Origin: Clostridiales bacterium oral taxon 876 str. F0540
GTDB lineage: Bacteria > Bacillota > Clostridia > Clostridiales > Clostridiaceae
Length of the DNA: 64,000 nucleotides
Direction of reading: 5' to 3'
Assembly: GCA_000466585.1 (NCBI GenBank)
Contig: KE993502.1
Location: 1-64,000 of the forward strand
The position numbers and the translations under genes are program-made. Within the stretch, counting starts at the first letter, position 1; each line of letters opens with the position of its first letter. Below are positions 62,595 to 64,000 of this stretch, in pieces. A model generated the notes under the pieces. It was not told the origin of the DNA, did no database searches, and worked only from the letters and a program-made list of their open reading frames with translations.

Positions 62595-63359
62595 TTATAA
62601 CTTTTTATAGCTCTTCATAGCAAAGATATAAGCAACAACTGTTATTGCTATACACCATCCAAGGGCAACCCAGATATTATTTCCTACCGCCTTGTTTGCT
62701 ACTAAATTACGAATAGCTTCTACGATAGGAGTTACAGGTTGATTTTCTGCAAAGGCACGTACTACTTTTGGCATAGTAGCTGTTGGTACAAAGGCAGAAC
62801 TTATAAAGGGTAAGAAGATTATTGGGTAAGAGAATGCCCCTGCACCATCCGGTGTTTTAGCAGCAAGCCCCGCAATTACTGCAATCCAAGTCAAAGCAAG
62901 TGTAAATATCCCAAGAATTCCAAATACCGCAAGCCACTCTAAGATTCCTGCTGAAGAACGAAAACCAATTAATAATGCTACAAGTATAATTACTACTACA
63001 GAGATTCCATTTGAAATTAATGAAGTTAATACATGTCCCCATAATACTGTAGAACGAGCGATAGGCATTGAGTGAAAACGCTCAAAGATACCGCGTGATT
63101 TATCTATAAACAAACGGTAAGCTACATAGGCAATACCGCTTCCAATTGCCATTAACAATATACCCGGTAATAGGTAATTAACATAGTTTCCTGTACCTGT
63201 TTGGATTGCACCACCAAATACATAAACGAATAATAACATCATTGCAATTGGTGTAATGCAAACTGTAATAATTGTATCCATACTTCTGGAAATATGACGC
63301 ATAGAACGCCCAAACATAACACCCATATCTTTTAAAAAATATTTATTTGTAGATTCCAT
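62595..63359 (-). CDS. ABC-2 type exporter permease (DrrB-like)
   Basis: 254 residues with six hydrophobic segments. RSMRHISRSMDTIITVCITPI, FGGAIQTGTGNYVNYLLPG, RFHSMPIARSTVLWGH and NQPVTPIVEAIRN match the DrrB/ABC-2 permease group. It shares an abutting boundary with the ATPase gene (1 nt). Such pairs export drugs or lipids; the substrate is unknown. Codon use has more CG-containing Arg/Ala codons than the core genes, possibly transferred from a bacillus. Confidence 0.88.
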   Translation of the reverse strand: MESTNKYFLKDMGVMFGRSMRHISRSMDTIITVCITPIAMMLLFVYVFGGAIQTGTGNYVNYLLPGILLMAIGSGIAYVAYRLFIDKSRGIFERFHSMPIARSTVLWGHVLTSLISNGISVVVIILVALLIGFRSSAGILEWLAVFGILGIFTLALTWIAVIAGLAAKTPDGAGAFSYPIIFLPFISSAFVPTATMPKVVRAFAENQPVTPIVEAIRNLVANKAVGNNIWVALGWCIAITVVAYIFAMKSYKKL

Positions 63360-64000
63360 CTATTTCTCCCCCTTTTTACCTATGATTGTCAGGAATATTT
63401 CTTCTAATGTAGGTTGTTTTTCAACATATTCAACTTTTGCAGGCGGGAATAACTTTTTCAACCCTTCTAGTGTATCTAAAGCAATGATTTTTCCACCATG
63501 AAGAATAGCGATTTTATCTGCAAGCTGTTCTGCTTCTTCTAAATATTGAGTGGTTAAGAATACTGTAGTTCCTGAAGCTGATAACTCTTTTACTATTTTC
63601 CAAACTTCTAAACGTGCTTCCGGGTCAAGACCTGTGGTTGGCTCATCTAGAAAGATAATCTTTGGATTTCCAACAAGGCTCATTGCTATATCAATTCTTC
63701 TTTTCATGCCTCCTGAGTAGGTAGCTACTCTGCGGTCCGCAGCTTCTGTCATGCCAAAACGATTAATTAACTCATCAGCAACTTCTTTTGGATTTTTAAG
63801 ATGTCTAAGTTTTGCTATCATATGAAGATTTTCACGTCCGGTCAAAATTTCATCAATAGCAGCAAACTGTCCCGTAAGACTTATAGAATCTCTAATGCCT
63901 CTTGGATTTTTTTTAATATCAAAGCCATTGATCACAATACTTCCTTCATCTGCTTTAAGTAAAGTAGCCATGATTCTAATCATTGTTGTTTTTCCAGCTC
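63360..64000 (-). CDS. ABC transporter ATPase (DrrA-like), truncated by the window edge
   Basis: The 3' part is seen (about 213 residues). AGKTT at the edge is the end of the Walker A motif; the Q-loop SLTGQF, the ABC signature YSGGMKRRIDIAM, Walker B IIFLDEPTTGLDP and switch region TTQYLEEAEQL are present. The 5' end, with the start codon, lies beyond position 64000. It pairs with the permease as a DrrAB-type exporter. Confidence 0.9.
   Translation of the reverse strand, partial: AGKTTMIRIMATLLKADEGSIVINGFDIKKNPRGIRDSISLTGQFAAIDEILTGRENLHMIAKLRHLKNPKEVADELINRFGMTEAADRRVATYSGGMKRRIDIAMSLVGNPKIIFLDEPTTGLDPEARLEVWKIVKELSASGTTVFLTTQYLEEAEQLADKIAILHGGKIIALDTLEGLKKLFPPAKVEYVEKQPTLEEIFLTIIGKKGEK

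Noticed and set aside
62857..63042. Minus-strand frame inside the ABC permease in another phase
   Set aside because: It overlaps a well-supported permease and is Cys/Asn/Trp-rich in the manner of a frame shadow.
1..64000. CRISPR array, tRNA or rRNA genes, prophage
   Set aside because: No regularly spaced repeats, no cloverleaf or ribosomal motifs and no phage structural genes were seen on either strand.

Overview
This window is from a low-GC, spore-forming, motile anaerobe of the genus Clostridium. The evidence is the strong A+T bias, an alpha/beta-type SASP gene (spores), a one-subunit pyruvate:ferredoxin oxidoreductase (anaerobic pyruvate cleavage), a Gram-positive style chemotaxis set (CheC, CheD, FliY, no CheZ) and the FliW/CsrA pair. 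From memory, the order chemotaxis - late flagellar genes - flagellin next to class IV aminotransferase and PFOR resembles the C. acetobutylicum group; I could not test this by alignment. Almost everything is on the minus strand, so operons read from high to low coordinates.

1-13.8 kb: a decayed Y1 (IS200/RAYT-like) transposase at the left edge, then a complete ten-gene glycan operon that starts at about 13.72 kb and ends at a hairpin terminator on the stop codon at 335. It holds three GT2-TPR glycosyltransferases, a triple-module glycosyltransferase, a GT2-methyltransferase-TPR fusion, a DegT aminotransferase, a second PLP enzyme, a WbqC-like protein, an ATP-grasp/HAD fusion and an FkbM methyltransferase. 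Lying directly downstream of flagellin, it is most likely a flagellin glycosylation island.

13.9-32.8 kb: flagella and chemotaxis. In transcription order: fapA-cheW-cheD-cheB-cheR-cheA-cheC-cheY-cheW-fliM-fliY, a terminator, then a sigma-D promoter and flgM-flgN-flgK-flgL-fliW-csrA-flaG-(small protein)-fliS-fliD-fliT, then two near-identical sigma-D promoters in front of hag. The hag leader has a hairpin presenting a CsrA-type AAGGA loop plus an AGGAGG ribosome site, which fits the FliW-CsrA-flagellin homeostasis loop. Two hairpin repeats, a 77-bp monomer and a 151-bp dimer, are inserted exactly in the Shine-Dalgarno sites of csrA and fliW. Each is flanked by a 9-bp duplication of that site, so each gene keeps a working copy. 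This is the most unusual observation in the window.

32.9-59.9 kb: housekeeping genes (class IV aminotransferase, HAD phosphatase, a metal-binding-like DUF1292 protein, PFOR, LysM-CAP secreted protein, beta-CASP nuclease, MurG, SASP, orphan PAS histidine kinase, RecJ, M16 protease, KimA-like permease, topoisomerase IV parE-parC under a LexA box, SDR, metallophosphoesterase, DUF4474 and RDD proteins).

60-64 kb: a more accessory-looking end. It has a WYL regulator divergent from an effector-binding-domain protein, an unrecognised 154-residue protein, a 470-bp gap and a DrrAB-type ABC exporter cut by the window edge. Many genes start at TTG or GTG; start choices here rest on Shine-Dalgarno placement. 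No tRNA, rRNA, CRISPR or origin was seen.
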